DNA of 64,000 nucleotides from Megalonaias nervosa (lineage: Eukaryota; Mollusca; Bivalvia; Unionida; Unionidae). The notes under the pieces were generated by a model. It had not been told where the DNA came from. It saw only the letters and a program-made list of their open reading frames with translations, and searched no databases. Shown here one piece after another: positions 41,201 to 56,200 of this stretch; position 1 is the stretch's first letter; every line of letters starts with the position of its first letter. The stretch covers positions 62,001 to 126,000 of the forward strand of contig JAECUM010003716.1 in NCBI GenBank assembly GCA_016617855.1, given 5' to 3'. Position numbers and translations under genes: made by a program.

Positions 41201-44200
41201 CGCTGTTGCATTTATGTTAATATTTACATTGCAAATTAAAACTTGAGATAAATGATGCCAATTTGATGCCCACTCAGCACATGTAGGATATCACCATATG
41301 CAGTATATTCAGTATCCAGAGATTTTAGATTGTGTAGTAACCTTCTAAAACAGGCTAGGGACAAAACTAAGAGGGGAAAGGTCTTATATAGTCCACAGTG
41401 ACTTGAATTCTCAGTTTTAGTGACCAGCCATAATAGGTACAGACGGATATAAAGAACATGTGACAAATATATATATCTTGTGACAAGCGACAATTTATTT
41501 AGACTGGATAATTTTCATACAAGTAAAGATTCTGGTCTTTTTGCATGTTGTGGTCAGGGCATATCATTATTCCTTTTGTCTGTACATTCATCAAAAAATC
41601 TTATAACAGCAAACTACCTGTTTTGATGGATGGATGATAAACTTGATTTTCATGAATGATCATGAATTGTGTATTTGCATATTCATCACTGTGGTGTTAT
41701 TGTAGGAGTCTATGACACATTGATATAATGTGCAGGTATTTTGATTCCTACAAACATATTGTTTTATTTTTGAAATATTATCTTGTAGGAGTCATGCTCT
41801 CGGAGTTGAAAACTGAATAATCCTAAGATGAATCAACTTCTGTACATTTGAACTGTTCTTAATATAGTATAACCTGACTTGAAAAACCATGGTTTTGTGA
41901 GTCCAAATGTCATTTAAGTTCGGATTCTTAATGCATTGATTAGTTTTTATCATGAAGAGCAGTTACCTGAATTTCAAGACAATTTTTCATTGGCAGAGAG
42001 AGTGATCTCCCAATGTAGTTTCACTGTATTTGTCTTTGAGTTCATCATCCAAATATTTGTCCTCTTGTTCCAAGCATAGTAAGAAGGCATATGTTGTTTT
42101 TAAAATGCTTCATGGTAACAATAAATACCTTTTTTTGTTTCATGGTTGTCTTTTTCTGTCAACAGATTGGGGGCTACATTGACTGTACTAAGGGAACGTG
42201 AAGTAGAATCAGAGGACAACAGAGAACCCAGGAAGGCCCTAGAAATCCTTGTTCGTAAAGTCCCAGATGATCAGCAGGTAGCTGTCAAAAGTTTTACAAT
42301 TAACCCTTCAGCATAGCCAGGGCTTTAGTGCTAAGGAGCCAAATAATGGTTTCCGGTTCAAGTACATGTTACTCCCGGTTGATTTATTTTTTCCTCCAAA
42401 ATAGTGGTTTGAAACCCTATTCATAGTCTCTTGTAGACAAATCCATGATAGCATCTTGGTTCTTTATGCTCATTTTAGTGGTCCATCCCATTCTCATCCC
42501 TGCTCATTCACTGCTTATTCTCCAGGCCTTCCCTCAGGGGGGATACATCAGAATTCTTTAATATCTCTAATCATTTTTCACATGGAGAAACATACTTGCA
42601 TCAACCCCACAATTTTAAGAGTATGTCTTTAAAGATGTAGGCTGGAGTAGATGTAGTAAATAGTTTGAAATGGATGAATGACACTCTTGAAGTTACTCAA
42701 GGACTGATGAAATCTCCCATTGTATGCACTGTCTTGTAATGAAATGGGGATCTCCAAAGTCTACAAGGCACACATTGCATACATGTATAATTTTGTTAGT
42801 ATGTGATGATATTTACTTGTCTGCCCAGCACAAAGAGTACTTGAGAAAGAGGTATTGCCTTAGATCCATGACAGCAAATAACTCTGTCTTTGAAAATTTA
42901 CATTAAAAAAGAGAGTTGAAAGACTTGAAAACCTACAATATACCAACTTAATAGTTGTACATATATGACATTTGTTGATAGGTAGCAAAAAATCTAACAC
43001 TGCAATGCATTTTGATTCACACATTTATTTTACACCTTCTGTATTCATGTGAAAAGCATAATGTAAAGTTCATCATATGTTTGCATCATTCTGCCTTTAT
43101 TTCACATGCAACATGTGAATTAAAACACAATGTTTATGGCACATTCTTCATTTTTTGTAGTTTATTGATCTCCGCCTTGCTGTTCTTGGTAATGTTGATG
43201 GTGGTAAGAGCACACTGCTTGGGGTCCTCACTCAGGGAGAATTAGACAATGGTCGTGGCAGGGCACGACTCAATTTGTTCAGGCACCTTCATGAAATTCA
43301 GTCAGGTCGGACCTCCTGCATAAGCCATGAAGTATTGGGCTTTGATAGTAAAGGAGGGGTAAGTTAGCAGTGTTACTATATGCATGGAAAATCGGTAGAT
43401 TTTAATATTGTTTACTTTATACACCTTCCATAAGCCAGAGCACATCATGTTATGATGTTGTCTGTCCATCTGTCTAACCATCTGGTACTAGTTTTGTTTC
43501 TGCACAATAACTCAGGTTCTGCACCATCTACAGTTACTAATTTGTAGATGGCTTGCAGTTGGGGTAGGGAAGAATCAAGTTGATTTTGGAGTCAAAGGTC
43601 AAGATAACTATGGCTGAAAGAAGCAAAATGGTTTCCACACAGTACCATTAGTTCTATGTCACTTACCTGAACCAATATGTGGGATGGCTTGCACTTGGGG
43701 TAAAGAAGAAACCTATTGATTTTGGGATCAAAAGATCAAAAGTCAAGACAGTGTGACTAAAAGAAAAATGGTTTCCATACAATAACATTTTAGTTCTAAA
43801 TCACATCCTAGATCAGATTTTGTGGATGGTTTGTACTTGGCATCACAAAAAAAATCTATTAATTTTAGGTCAAAGGTCAGTGGTGCTATGATTAAAAGAA
43901 GAAAAAATGTATTTTACATTATAGCTTTCTACAAAACAGATATGGACCAAACTTAATGGGTTGCTTTCTTGTACTTGGGGTAAGGAATAGGCCTATCAGT
44001 TTTGGGGTCAAAAGGTCAATGGTCATGGTCACAGTGACTGAGAAGAAAAAATGGTTTCTGCACTGGGGGTATTTTACGGTCTTTTGGATGGTGGTGTGTC
44101 CGTTTTACTGAATGAGCACTAAGGATTTTTCAGACTTGAAAAGTAGTATTTGCCAAACCTACAGAGCTGGTAGAAGAAATTATTGAAATTTAACCAACCA

Positions 44201-47200
44201 GTAGAACCATCATCGCTGGCTGACCACATGACTGTGTCACTGTAATGATGGAACCAGCATCATAGTCATACACAAGCAATTAGGTTAAGCCAAGTACAAC
44301 AGTTAACAGCAAAGAGAGTGGGCATTTAATTTATTCCAGATTATCTTGATTGGGTACCCAAGAAGCAGTAAGAAAAGGTGTCATTCAAGTGATAGGCTTC
44401 AAATTAGGTGACAGTATTTATTTAGCAGAACAGTTTTGTAAAGGTATCAGGAAACAATTGTATCTGAGCTTAAAGAGTAGATGATGTTCACATCAACAGT
44501 TGCATTGCTAGGTTAAAGCTGAAACTGATGATAATAAGTTGCTCCACACATTACACAACATTACACATCAGGCAGATTGGCTGTTATTTTCTGACATGTT
44601 TTTAAACGTCATTATTTATCCATGGAAAATATGATTATCAGCATTACCTTTAATGAGAGATAATTTTTTAAATAAACACCTTTTCAAGTTTTTTAGCCAT
44701 TGCTTTGTTAAGAGGTAAAAGATGTTCAGCAAATGAAAGCATCACAAATTGAGCAAGTTATATATAGCTATAGTTATAAATAGCTGTCAGTAGTAAGCCA
44801 GTCGTGCAGGAGGGGGAAAAGGTCGAGTTTCAAATGGGGTTTGAATAAATGGCACTGTTTCGGTTATTGTATACCATGTACATGTTTAGAAGTTTTTATA
44901 AACATTGCAGATTGGTATATGTAGGATAATTCTGCAGGGAACTGGATTTCAACCAAATTTGGTTTGCAGCTTTATATTGATGAGACCTCAAATGAGTTTG
45001 ATTTTAATGCCTTTTTAGTCATTATTTAAATGAGTTAAGTCCATGATTATCCCACCTGATTTTGGTATAACATTATTGGGAATGATTATGTCTCAACCGA
45101 GTTTCATACGCAGCTTTGTATTGATGATACTTCAAACCTGTTCAATTTCTAACTTGCAGCTGCATCATATACAAGAGTTATGACTCCTGATAACTCATAT
45201 CTCATAACTTCTGTTTCTGAAGCATAACTTTACAGGTGATTGAGGAAACAAAATTCTTTAATTGGCTCCTCCCATGATATAACGTCATGATTATGTGTAC
45301 TTGAAGGGTAAAGGCTGAGGAATTTGAACACATTGATGAACAATATGGTCTTAAATCAATAAAAATTGAATGGAAATATTCAGAAATAAACCATTTTGCA
45401 AAATTACATAATACTAAGATGCTTCATTTTTCACATTACTCTTCCTCTGAATTCATGTTTTTCAATCTGCACCAGAATTAATCAGTTTGACTGTTGTAAA
45501 ATGAATATGAATGCGCCTGATTCTTGTCTTCTTAACTTTTGTTTCCACAGCATTTCATTAACTTTGGATTTTTGGATTTCAACCAAACTTGACATGCTTC
45601 AAGTAGACAAGATATTGTTTTAGATTTCGAACATTTCATGTTATAATAGCATTCATAGCTCCAGTTGGCTTATTTGCCTAATTTTGATCTCCCAACATAA
45701 CTTTACTTGAATTGTTTGATTTTAAGTCAGTTTGGCATTCAGCTTTATATTGCTGAGACCTTGAAAGAGTTAACTCCAGCCCTCCATGCAGTCATTCACA
45801 GGAGTTATGACCCCTGATTGCATGTCTGCCTAGATATTGGTTTCCACAGTACAGTGTGACCCCGCTATAGCACGCTTCGTTATAACACAAATTCGGATAT
45901 AACACAGTCATGGTGTGGCTCCCGAAATTTCATATATATGTATTTTTCTTGTTCACGAAAAAAATTCTTTTGTAAAAGTACGAAAAAACATTTAAAAAAA
46001 TTTACTATCATTTTGGGGAAGATTTTGCATATGAATAATACAAGACAATCAGGGCATGGCTGAAATTTTATATGTATTTTTCTCATACACAAAAAATAGT
46101 TTTTTCTTCTTAAAAGTACAAAAATAACATGTAAAAAGTTTATTCAGGGATCGTGCAGGGCTTTGCCAATGTCGCAAATTGTGATATTTTTTTCCTTATT
46201 GGCAGCAGAATATACCATCTGGTGATATTTTTTTTTATTGGCGACATTGTTGGCTGTTTAAACTTGTATATACAGCCATTGGTTTGGAGTGGAGAATTTC
46301 AGAGGCCCCATGAAAGGAAACCGCAAACATAATATAAAAAATGCACTGAAATTTATCTGTTGTTACATAAACAAATTCTTAGTCCATATTGACAAACCAT
46401 CTTAACAGTGCATTGTTATACAGTCAAACCCACTTATCTCGAGCACCCATGTATGTCAAGCATTTTCGTCCAGTCCTGAAAAAATCCTTTGTTGTGCTAA
46501 TTTTTCCCCACTTATCTCGACCCCTTTTAAGTCGATAACCCCGTTATGTCTGGCATAAGTATCAGTCCGAAGTGACGTGGACCTGCTTAATTCAACAAAA
46601 TGCAACTTTAAATGTCAGTCTTGGAGAAATTTTTACAACAAATGATCTGGCATTTCTGCTACACCGACACGGATGGAAAACGTCAGTACAAGACCAAATT
46701 TTGCCAGTACAAATGCTGATCAACCAGTCTCATCACCAATTATCAGGTCAACATCAATAAATGAAGCTAAAAATACCTAATTCGTTTCACACTATATATT
46801 TAAAACGAATTAGGTACTTTTAGCTACATTTAATGATGCTACCCTGAAAATTTACAGAATTACAGATAGGATAAAATTCACAATGATTTGCGGAACAAAC
46901 CATAGTGTAATCCCATTTCAGTATCGTCATGGTTAGTGACCAACTTAATCCATACACAATTTACAACTTTGGTTCAGAGTTCTTTTCATATGAAGTAAAT
47001 CAGTAGTTAATAAGTGTTTCTAAGCTTGGTGTAAGTGTAAGCCTTCAACTGTCTGCATGGCTAGATCATGTGACTTTAATCATCTATACATAGAAACCGG
47101 CAAAATTCCAAACCAAACTGGTACACACACACACCCCAACAAAACAAACACGTAGGTATTAATTTGTTTTAAACAAGAGTATATAAAACCACAAATGGTA

Positions 47201-50200
47201 TTGCAAAAATCCATAGGGCCCATTTTTTTTAATGAAGTTGTCAATGGCTGTGCAATGATTACAGAGTCTTAAACGCAAACGGAACATAGCAAAAAGTGAC
47301 TGCTTGGATTAATGTCTATGAAATAGAAAGAAGAGTGCTTTAATTTGTGTTGTTTTATCTTGAATCGAATATCAAAGCCTTGCAATCCATCAAAGTGATA
47401 TGCCGACTCATTCTGGCGCTGTGTTATTGCCGATGGTCACTGATCAGAGTTGGAAGGGACATGGGACTACAGCTATATGAACAGAATAAGTCGGCTTCTT
47501 ACAGAATTTGATGTTGAGGCAGTTAACTATAAAGATGTTAAATGCATTTTACAGTTTCTCGGTACATGAATACTGACAGTCTCATATTTTCTTCGGTACA
47601 GAGGCAAATTTTATCAGTAAAAACTGGCATGCCGGTGTAAAGGAACCTCTGATAATCAAAATTGTCATGCACAGTTTTGGTCAGTTACATTTTGCTACTA
47701 GTTAAAGTCAACACAAACAAAAGGAAATTTTTTTTAACAAGTACAGTCCTACATGTACTTAAATTGGCCTAGGTGTTGGTCAGTGTGAGAAAACTGTTGA
47801 GGCTACCAAAGGGATGAGGCTATTCACAGGGAAAGAAAAAAAATTTTAAATCACTGAACATACTTTAATGTTGTAAAAGTATGAGACTTGTTACCTAATC
47901 TCATTTAAATGACCGCCAATCTGTTTTTGGGCAATCGGGCATGACTGAATTATTATTTTTATTGTGCCTTAGAAATGTTCTTCGCTTTTAGAAACAAAAC
48001 GCCATATTTTTGGTACTTCAGATGCATAATCATGGTTATGCAATAGGTTTGACAACTAAACCCTGACATCTCGGGACCTGGCTATGTTGACGATTTTTTT
48101 ACGCCCCCGACGTAATCGAGATAACTGGGTTTGACTGTATCATAATCTGCTTATGTTTACATCCAGCATGAGTACTGTATGTTGTGAGATATCCACTTTT
48201 TTTTTTCTTCACATTAATTGGTAGCAGAGATCAGCCGGACAAGGCATTACCTCATAGTCTATCTTTTGTCGGATTTTCGGCCGCTTGCTAGTAATTAATA
48301 TATTTAAAGTAAAATTCCTCTTCTTTTCACTCAGAATTAAATCTTTCAGAACACTCACATTTTCTGTTGTAATCCCTGTCATCAGACCAGAATACCTGTG
48401 TCTCTATTGTCCGTTGACCCTTTTTTAAATTTCTGACACATGCGTGGAAGGCAGCATCACTCTGCTACCAACAATGTAAAATAAAAAAAAAATAAAACAA
48501 AAAATAAGATCTTACTTGTTTGTCTATTTAGTAGGCAGGGAGGAACAGTAACTACAATCAACCAAATGACGCTCAATTCCTTTTTTAAAAATATACCCAG
48601 ATAAAATAGTTTGATGAAGTTTCAAAGAAAACAGATTACCTTTGAAGCACCGATTGTTATGAAAACGTACTGAGCAAATGGAAAAAAATCAATCTCAGTC
48701 ATGCAGTACAATTATTTGATGTTGCTGCCACAATAAGAAACAGGCATTTGTTTGGTTCTCCAAAGCTGTCCTTTAGCGGTGACTTTAATAATGCATGCAC
48801 CCTTCATCAAAGAAAGCCAACTACAATCTTCAGTAAAAACAAAGAATCTTTATTCAAAGGAAGTCAGTACAAACTTAAATAAAAGCAATGGAATCTGATG
48901 GATTGTTTCATTTTCCAGCGTGACTGGAATACATTTACTGTGCAATGAAAGTTTGCTTTTTTGCAGGAAAAAAGTTTATGCTTACGAACGCTACCAACAG
49001 CAGCTTAAAATGCAAACTATTATCGACTTGGGACGTACTGAAAAGTAAATGTGCTTCATCATTCATTACACGATGTGGTATTTTTTTCCACTGAATTCAG
49101 ATCTATATGACCTGTGACAAAATTTTTGAATATTTTAAATCTGTGTGTGTGCATATTTTCAATGGAGGTACTTGTATTCTGGATTCAATGTATGTGATGA
49201 GATTCGTGGGTGAGTACACTGTGTTGATACTCTATTCATGCTATACATTAGACATGTATATATAAACAGTATGCACTTACATGTACCAATGCATGGTTCT
49301 TTGAATAAAGTAAAAGATTATATATGCCTGCTCTTTTTCACCACAGGTGTATTTCTCATTTAATATGCGTCAATTTAAGATGGTAACTGTGCCAATGAAG
49401 CAAGTATTGTTGCACCTGCATTTATTACCTAAAAAACCCCCCCACACACATACACAAAATTTTGGGGGTACATGCATCATTTTCTTCAGCTAACTGACCT
49501 GGTTGCTTATAACATGGTCGGGTTCTATGGCTCCCAACTACCGTGTTATAGCGGGGTCACACTGTATCTCTTTGCTAAGGATTGTTGTATGACAACCAGA
49601 TTTGGCCTGCAGCTTTTTCAGATGCCTATATCCCATGAGATTCATTGTTAGGTTACAGAATCGTTTTTAGAGCAATAATTTTACATTTTTTTCAGCATTG
49701 GTTTTTGCACAGGATCATCATGGATTTAAAGTGATTCTATATATCACTTGTGCAGATTTGTTAATCGGCATCATTTGTAGAGATATTTCCCATTACTGTT
49801 GGATACAGTTTTGTTTCCAGAAAGTTTTCTGTTTCAAGCCTTGCTGAAAAAATTGATGCAAGCAAGGCCTTTGAAATGCACCCATTGCCGATAGTTGTTG
49901 TTATATTAAGAAATAAATCAGATGTATAGAAAGAATAACATGTCTTCACAATTTTTAAAAAAAAATAATTCTTAGTGACAGTTGTGTTACCACTCATTCA
50001 TTTTTCTGATAGGTTGTAAATTACAGTGAGTCAAGGTCAATTGAGGAGATATGTGAACATTCCTCCAAACTGATCACGCTAATTGACTTGGCCGGCCATC
50101 ATAAGTATCTGAAGACCACCATATTTGGACTCACCTGCTACAAACCAGATTTCTCCATGCTGGTTGTTAGTGCAAATACAGGAATGGGTAAGTAAAAGGG

Positions 50201-53200
50201 GGGGGGGTAGAGATTATTATACCCATACTTTTGCATTAGCAGTATTGTAATGCATGCCCATCTGTCTCTAAATCACTGTCTTCCTAAGTTGTTGATGGAA
50301 ATCTCCAAAGTAGACACATTAATTATGGTAACCATGTGCACACTGTAGATGGCCAAGGAAAGATCAGTTTGACACTTAATTGTGCGTGAACTAGATTTTG
50401 TTCTTACTCTTATAAAAGTAATTAATTAGGCTTAGATATCACTTTTTGGGGCAACCTTGTTGTCATCAACCATATTTGGATGCTGTGTTTAAGTATTTTA
50501 AAGTCTTGTTGCAATACATTAAAGCACAGGTGGTGGGGAATACAAAGAATTTTGTGGAACTTTTGTCGTAGCAAAAATGAAGGCCTTCTCAAGCCTATGC
50601 TTTCCGTTATTGCATTACTAATAGATTTTGTTTTGGGCACTTTAATAGCAGTAATACATTGCCTACTTCTGTTGTATTTCTTTACCATTCTGAGACACCA
50701 TGTCCCCAATCCAAGCTAAATTAGAAATTGGAGGCCATGAATAGAAAAGAATGTGATCCCACTCTGATTACTTAGTCATAGCCAATATATAGAATTCCTG
50801 CCTCATTTTCCTTGGACTTTGTGCAAGTACACATGTCAAGATCACTCATCATAATTCACCCTTGTTCTTAAATATCTTTTTGGCCATTTTTGATACCTTT
50901 TAGCAATAGAATGTTTTTCTTCCCAGTCCTTGCATTATTTTAGAGCTGTTGTGTTCCATTTGCTAACTTTGAAGGGGTTTTTTTGTACCTAATTCGGCAG
51001 TTGATGTTCATTATTAACCCCTTTTTAGTAAACAATGTTCTTGTTAGTATTATCTACCCTTCTTTTGGTTCCCAGTTATCTTGTATTCTTTTAAAAATTT
51101 GTTCTCATTAAGAGATATGTCACAATCTGTGGGTAAGCAGGGGCTCAAAAAAAAGCTGCAGCCTATGCTTATTGTATACTGGTTGTGCTTACATAGACGG
51201 TTGTTCTGTATGTTGCCTATAAACATAGCTATTGGTTTCATTCCCTAGCCTGACTCTTTAATCCCTACCCTCCTTTCTTGGACTCTGTTGCACCCCAAGT
51301 GGAGATATTGACTGGGATCTGGGCTTTTGTGGCACAAACCCTAGTAATATCGCCTCCCATGCAGATTTGTTTTCGGATGCCTCAAGCCCATTGAGTGAGG
51401 CTTCCTTCAAGAACCCTGGGTGACATTAGACAGTCTTCCTGCTTTTCTTAGCATCAGCGAGGAGGAGGAGACAGCTTCATTTCTTGTCAATGGAAAATTG
51501 TTGTTTATGGTTCAGAGGTAACTTTGATTCAGTTTCTTTTCTTTGCCAACCCAGGTTTCTGGCTAAGAATCAGCTACCTTCAGTAGCTCCAGTTGTTTTT
51601 TTAAATTCCCAGTCTCATTTATATTTGTGCTGTGGATGATCAAGGTTGGCTACTCTGTTCAGTTATGGCCTTGAGGTTTTATCTGCCATCCTCTAAAGGG
51701 ATAAGGAAGGGTCAGAATCATCTCTTTTTTGCATCGCAAAGGCTCCTGTAATGTTTCAATGGTCACCATTTTCAGGTGGACTGTCCTCACTATCAAGTTA
51801 ATCAGTCTCTCACCAAGAGGATGCATTCTTTCATGTAAAGTAAAGCCTGGGGTTAGAGCTGTTGCTGCATCTTGAACCTTCTTGAATCACTCCTCTTTGA
51901 ATGTCGTTACAAGATCAGTATTCTGATGGTCTTTTTCATCCTTTACCTTTGATTTTTATAACATCATAGCAAAGGCGTTGACTCTTGTGTCCCATCCTAA
52001 AATCATATAATGGGCAAAACCATCAACCAGCTTTCATTAGTGAATTCTCTTACCACAAGGGTTATTGCAGTGTGTTCTTATACTAGTCTTTGTTTGGGGG
52101 ACAATCAGCCTCCCTCCTAACTGGTAAATTGAGCAGTGAAGTAGCAGCAGATGCTGTTAAAATGTAGTTTCTAGGAGGTTGGGGGTAGGCGTAAAATGAA
52201 TTTTAATCATGAAACTCACCTAATACTATTTCAGAGATTCCCACCTCTCACCCAGCCCTGGTGTTCTATACTCTAGGACCATGTGAAACAAAGACGATAT
52301 TCTATATGATGGCTATGACTAAGGAATCGGAATGGAATCATGTTCTTTTCAAGTTTGCATAATTAATAGAACTCGCTTATACAAACCACTGTTTATTTTT
52401 GTGCCTTCCTTGCATTGTTATTAGCACATGATGACTGTTCCTAATCATGATTGATTGGACACGAATGGAAAGAGACTGCAGATTGATTGTTTCCTTCGGA
52501 CATGGATTGAATCATGTAACACACAGGCTCTTTTAATTTGGAAAAGCAAGTTTCTTTGAGCCTTAAACCAATCAGTATTAGTAGGAATAAGATGTAATAT
52601 TAACTGGATTAATTGTCTCTGACAGAATATGGCAATGTATGATAAGACTTTAAAAATTTTCTTTTTTAAAATGATGGGGTTGTGATTATTGTAAATATAT
52701 ATAGCAAAAAAATTGCCAGCTACCAGCTTCTGTTAAAACCCCAGCTGTTTCTCAAAACTGAGTCGCTAAATACGGAAACCCACCAAGACATTCATATTCT
52801 CATTACACCGATGTTTTATGTCATGATCGTCAGTGTTTACATTTCAGCTGGAACCACTAAAGAACATCTTGGCTTTGCCCTTGCACTTAAAGTGCCCATT
52901 TTTGTGGTCATCACCAAGATTGACATGTGCAGGAAATTTATGATTGAGAAGACCATTACACAGCTGGAAAGGATCCTGAAGTCTCCAGGTTGTAGGAAGA
53001 TCCCATCTAGAGTCAGAAATGAAGATGACGCAATAACACTCGGGGAAAATTTTGATTCTGACAGGTAGTTAACTTTTCTTCATTAGGGCCCCGCATCCAG
53101 ATTCAGGAGCCCTTTAATAATTGCCATTTCTGTCTCTCCTTAAGTTTTTTTTAAACTTCTTTTAACTAGCATAGTTATGCAACCCCAACTGCTAATCATG

Positions 53201-56200
53201 TGGCACATGTTGGGGGCCTTTTGGTCAAATTTTAACAGAGTAGTTGCCATTTTGATACCCCTTCCCGCCCCCCCTACCCCCACCCCACTGCTGTAAAGAC
53301 TTGGGTATACAGCAGGTTATCCAGCATATAGCCCATAGGCCAGAATCTGGCCCATCAGATTTCTATTTGACCTGCCAACCTTTTATAACTTGGGGCAACA
53401 TATAGTCCAAAACATAGGCCAAATTTATAACTGCCCCTGTTTAGGGAGAAAAATAAATTGCAATGTGTCCGCTCATGTGAAAAGGTTGGACATCCCTTCC
53501 ATCAGGCACACAACCCTGTTAGCATAACTAGTCCCTCAGGTCTTGATGGATTACCATGGAAACTAGGTAAATAATATGGCTATCCCCAGAAGGTGTACAT
53601 GTTAAGAAATCACTTAATAGAGTAGTCTTGTTTGACTTGAAGCTGAATGAAGTGTTATGGCAGAATCACTGTTTAATCTACCTCCAGGAGACTTGAGTAA
53701 TTATTATGGTGATCATCACAGGATGCATATGTAGACAAAGCTCTTTGCTCCTGCTCATTTTAGTTCACTGGTTATATACCAGAAGAGTGTACAGGATAGC
53801 TTATTGACTGTCTTCTGTCTGGGAATCCATGAGAACAAGTTTGCTATTGCTACTTCTCCTAAACTTCTAAAACACGGTGGTCATCTTGAAAATCTTGTTT
53901 TTACTAGCCTTGTTGAACATATGGCGATATCAAGATGGAGTTTTCAGTAAAAAAAAAACGTAATGATGTCTAGTTGTTCCTAACTGAAAACAGTGCTGCT
54001 CAGACATTAAATTTGACAATTTTGAAAATCATGTGGGTTGCAAATAAAAATGATGCCAATCAGACCTCCATCACTACTTCTCTTAAATGGATGGTCATAT
54101 ATGTTGGGGTTTGCCAAAAGGGGTCCCAAGTGGTTGAGTGGTCTAAAGCACTCACCGTTATGGATCATTGCCATCTTACCTCTGCATGGATTCGAGTCTC
54201 AGGTTTGGCCAGTGTGGGTCAGTGGTTCTTTCTGGGGTTTTCCCAGGTTCTTCCCCCACCATTTATACTGGCCGCCATGTATGGCCTGTCTTTTGCTGAA
54301 AAATCGTGCTAAACCCTACAACAGCAACAATTTGCCAAAAGATTTCTCATGATGTCTACAGACCTGCCAACTCTTTTGATTTTGCCGTAAGTCTTACGAA
54401 AATTACCCTCAAAATATGGACTTATAGCATACAAGCAAAAACTACGGGGAAAATGATCATTGCCGAAAAATCCGGATAATTGGTTCATCCGTGTTTGATA
54501 TGGATCTGAGTTTCATATTAGAATTAGTGAAATTAGTCAGGGAACCAGACTAACTTTACAGCAGCACCCCAGACGCTTTAAACTGTACCTATTTGTTCAT
54601 TCAAAGCGTCTGCATGGTGAAACTGTTCATTATAGAATTTTTGTAAAATGGCATCCAGAAAGCAAGGTATGTTTAAGACAAAAGGAAAAATAAGCTTCTA
54701 AAAAAGTGTTAATAATCAACACAGAAGAATAAAATGGAGTATTCAGATTCTTGAGAATAAAAGCTGGAAGGGACACAATTACGTTTATTGGACATCACGT
54801 GCCAATTTGAGTATGTGGTGGGAGATATAATTGCCGTCATCATGTGAAATGGAAAAAGAATTTCCAAGAATTATGTTAAGTTGAGAGATAGCAACAAGCC
54901 ATTCAGTTGCATAGGGTTTGGAACTAAAGTTTGTGCAACTGTACTAGTGGTAAATAAAGTTTACGCATACTTTACAAACTTTTGAGTTGAACATAATGTT
55001 TATCGTCCCTGCATCGAACTTTTACTTACATTTTCCAGCTTTATAATAGCAGTTATTGATATTTTGTCACACCTTACTGAAAACTGGTCAATCTTATGGA
55101 GAAAAATCAATTGCCTTACTGAGACGGACTCCTCAGGGTTGGCAGGTCTGTGTCTAGTTTGTCCTTAACGAAAATGGTGTTTATTGGATGTCTAGTATGG
55201 CTACCATAATAGCCATCATGAAAATCTTGTTTTAGCTACTCCTAATACTGTATTTACTGCGTATATTGGGACACTATATGTTGGGACACCATAAATTACT
55301 TTTAAAAGTGATTTTTTTGTGCACTGTATGTTCTGGGACACATCATTTTTTTCAAGTCGTAAGTTGTGGGACACCTTTTAAATCATTCAAAAATTACATG
55401 TCTGAAAATGCTCTCCAACTGAAATTTCATTTTAAAAAATATAAAACTGTGTACTTGAAATAAAACTCTTTAATCCACTGCAGCATTCATCAACACAAAC
55501 CTTCTGCTACACACGTATCATCCGTTTTTCGGTGCATAAATATTTTTTTAGCTTTCTCATACCGTGAAAAATTGTTAGAGACAACACATCACCTGAAGTG
55601 GAAACTGCAAGGACTAAAGTCAGATTTTTAAAATCTGCACCAGTCTAATTCTCACACTTTTGACCCCCATCTTATCGTCAGTCCATCCGGGAAGGCAATC
55701 AAAGTATACTAGAATTTCATCCATGTTAATGATCAGATTGTCAGTGAAATCATCTGCTTTTCTTCTGGCCTTCACGAATTCATCCCATTTTTTTCTTCTC
55801 CAAATCTTCTGGGCGACACTGGGTCATCGATGTCTGTGGATGAAGCACTATATTGTGTCACTTTAAAAATTGTTCCATTGTTTCAATTTATTTTTGAAAA
55901 GGAACCAAAGTTAGCTTCCATATCTCGGCCGTCTCTGTATATCCCCCCAAAAAATCGCCACCCTTAAAAGAATCCATAGTCTGCTTCTGAGGTCAGCTTG
56001 CTTTGCAATAAAATAACCTTTGTATTTTAATCATTTTTTAAAAAAACAACTTCAGAGTATCCAAAGTCAGCTTCCGAGGTCGGCTTGCTTTGTAATAAAA
56101 ATAACCTTTGCCTTTGATGTCCAGTCGGTTAGTTCAAAGGAGTTTACTGCTCACTGCCAGTTGTGATTATTCACCACCCAGGCTTTTGTTGGCTTTCATC

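Larger units (their letters stand above)
33580..42165. other. GTPBP2 intron 3, repeat-filled
   Basis: 8.6 kb. Contains SINEs (33772-33910, 34985-35222, 36225-36485, 40177-40419), degenerate repeats of about 120-150 bp around 34000-35600 recurring as GCTGAGCCAATTT-type units, an (AC)n tract at 38203-38232 and the pogo-like element 38524-39936. No other gene recognised. Confidence 0.7.
45853..49564. mobile_element. pogo/Tigger-like element carrying a nested element
   Basis: Ends CAGTGTGACCCCGCTATA... and its inverted copy at 49535-49564, each flanked by TA. Total 3712 bp including the nested element 46421-48137, i.e. about 2.0 kb of its own. Internal sequence near 48870-49040 resembles the transposase leader of 38524-39936. 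No intact transposase. Confidence 0.7.
43359..50012. other. GTPBP2 intron 5, repeat-filled
   Basis: 6.7 kb. Degenerate repeats near 43540-44050 (TTGGGGTAAGGAA-type units) and 44940-45840, then the nested pogo-like elements 45853-49564. No other gene recognised. Confidence 0.7.

Noticed and set aside
53974..54352. Overlapping frames of 104-112 aa
   Set aside because: They are translations of a SINE copy (54121-54330) and its flank, as are similar frames at 36195-36407, 40209-40454 and 61224-61430.
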